From Closterium sp. NIES-65 (taxonomy: Eukaryota; Streptophyta; Zygnematophyceae; Desmidiales; Closteriaceae), in assembly GCA_948144175.1 (NCBI GenBank), contig CANXME010002420.1:2430001-2494000 (forward strand): 64,000 bases of DNA, written 5' to 3'. The notes under the pieces were generated by a model. That model worked only from the letters and a program-made list of their open reading frames with translations. It was not told where the DNA came from and did no database searches. Shown here piece by piece: positions 63,365-64,000 of this stretch. The position numbers were made by a program, and so were the translations under genes. Position 1 is the stretch's first letter. Every line of letters begins with the position of its first letter.

Positions 63365-64000
63365 CTATGTCCCATCGTCGGCGGCTTCACAATGGCCCCC
63401 GCGAAGGCCAACCACGCCCGACTCGGTGTCGCCCACTGCAACAAGTCGGCTGCACCTCCCGCACATCCGACCACAAAGTCGGCACCGCCCAAAAGACGGA
63501 CAACCAACAACTGGGCCCACACACTTGGGCTGTTCTGCCTCCTGCATCGCCCCATCTTGGAGGATGTGTAGCTGGTGATGGAGTCCGCGTTGAGGGACTC
63601 ACGTGTGCCGGGCACCATCATCATCCTCTTCATGAGTTGTAGCTGCACGGCAGACCCTTAACGATGTGGGTGATGTAGGACGACGTAGAGTATTCGGCGC
63701 CCGCCATCTGCATCTCAGCCAGGATCCGTTGAGCATGGTTGCAGTAGTCCGTCGCCGACTCCTGCTCGCCCATCCGAATGTGTACCATCTTCTCCTCCAG
63801 CCGTCCGATGTACATGTCGTCCTTCACCTGGTATGTCGACAGGATGAAGTGCCATGCTTGGTGGCCAGCATCCAGTCGCTCTCAACAGCTTCTGAGCGCT
63901 AGCTGCACCACTGGCGAGCAGCACCTCGAGATGACCATGAAGGTGAGAAAGTGATCAGCACTAAACTCTCCTCGCAGCTCGTCCTCTTTCTCCGGCAGAA
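63365..64000 (-). pseudogene. Copia gag fragment at the window edge
   Basis: The minus strand shows UBN2-type Gag sequence: DDMYIGRLEEKMVHIRMGEQ, ESATDYCNHAQRILAEMQM, SYITHIVKGLPCSYN. After a stop and a frame change it continues with RESLNADSITSY, then QEAEQPKCVGPVVGC and a Cys-rich CRLCGRMCGRC stretch where the zinc knuckle would be. The YC.HAQ..A...M motif is shared with the tandem array at 43817-45845, so both come from the same or sister family. The N-terminal part runs off the window. Confidence 0.75.

Overview
This 64 kb window is a eukaryotic retrotransposon cluster. I found no convincing intact host gene, rRNA gene, tRNA gene or CRISPR array. It is nearly filled by Ty1/copia LTR retrotransposons (Gag - aspartic protease - integrase - RT - RNase H order), most with a primer-binding site (PBS) like the TGGTATCAGAGC sequence used by many plant copia elements for initiator tRNA-Met priming. 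That PBS, the very GC-rich leaders and the Gly-rich Gags suggest a green-lineage genome, perhaps a streptophyte alga. The species assignment is inference.

Layout. 1-15847: a patchwork of one copia family with about 1.08-kb LTRs (termini TGTTGG/CCAACA). It holds M0 (gag and 5' LTR), P1 (plus-strand pol with rearranged LTRs), M1 (5772-12497, nearly complete, minus strand) and N2 (gag-pol deletion derivative carrying a solo LTR with a TCCTC target duplication). 15848-17837: B1, a scrambled element with a 0.13-kb 3' LTR. 17838-19900: a 37-bp tandem repeat split by F1, a 1.58-kb non-autonomous LTR element. 20141-27322: C1, structurally complete (127-bp LTRs, CACAA duplication) but full of stops. 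27398-28489: a LINE 3' end with a poly(A) tail. 29175-29521: a complete 347-bp TRIM-type miniature LTR element (ATATT duplication). 30966-38304: D1, a structurally complete decayed element. 38428-43619: three related 1.4-1.5-kb non-autonomous elements (H1-H3) and a solo LTR, each with its own perfect 5-bp duplication, packed into about 0.66 kb of target DNA. 43817-45845: four tandem copies of a ~495-bp gag-derived segment. 47742-63134: G1, a decayed minus-strand element (GTTAC duplication) that contains composite element E1 (47878-56164, ACACC duplication) and, in its right LTR, a 310-bp MITE. 63365-64000: a gag fragment running off the window.

How the parts relate. C1, B1/E1 and D1 share Gag, LTR-core and tail sequence with H1-H3. 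The full-length elements therefore look like relatives of the source that mobilised the short ones, but every autonomous copy here is disrupted. The closest to functional are the M1 integrase-RT reading frame and the E1 RT-RNase H reading frame. Order of events can be read from nesting: G1, then E1 into G1; the 37-bp array, then F1; N2 gag, then an LTR element reduced to a solo LTR.
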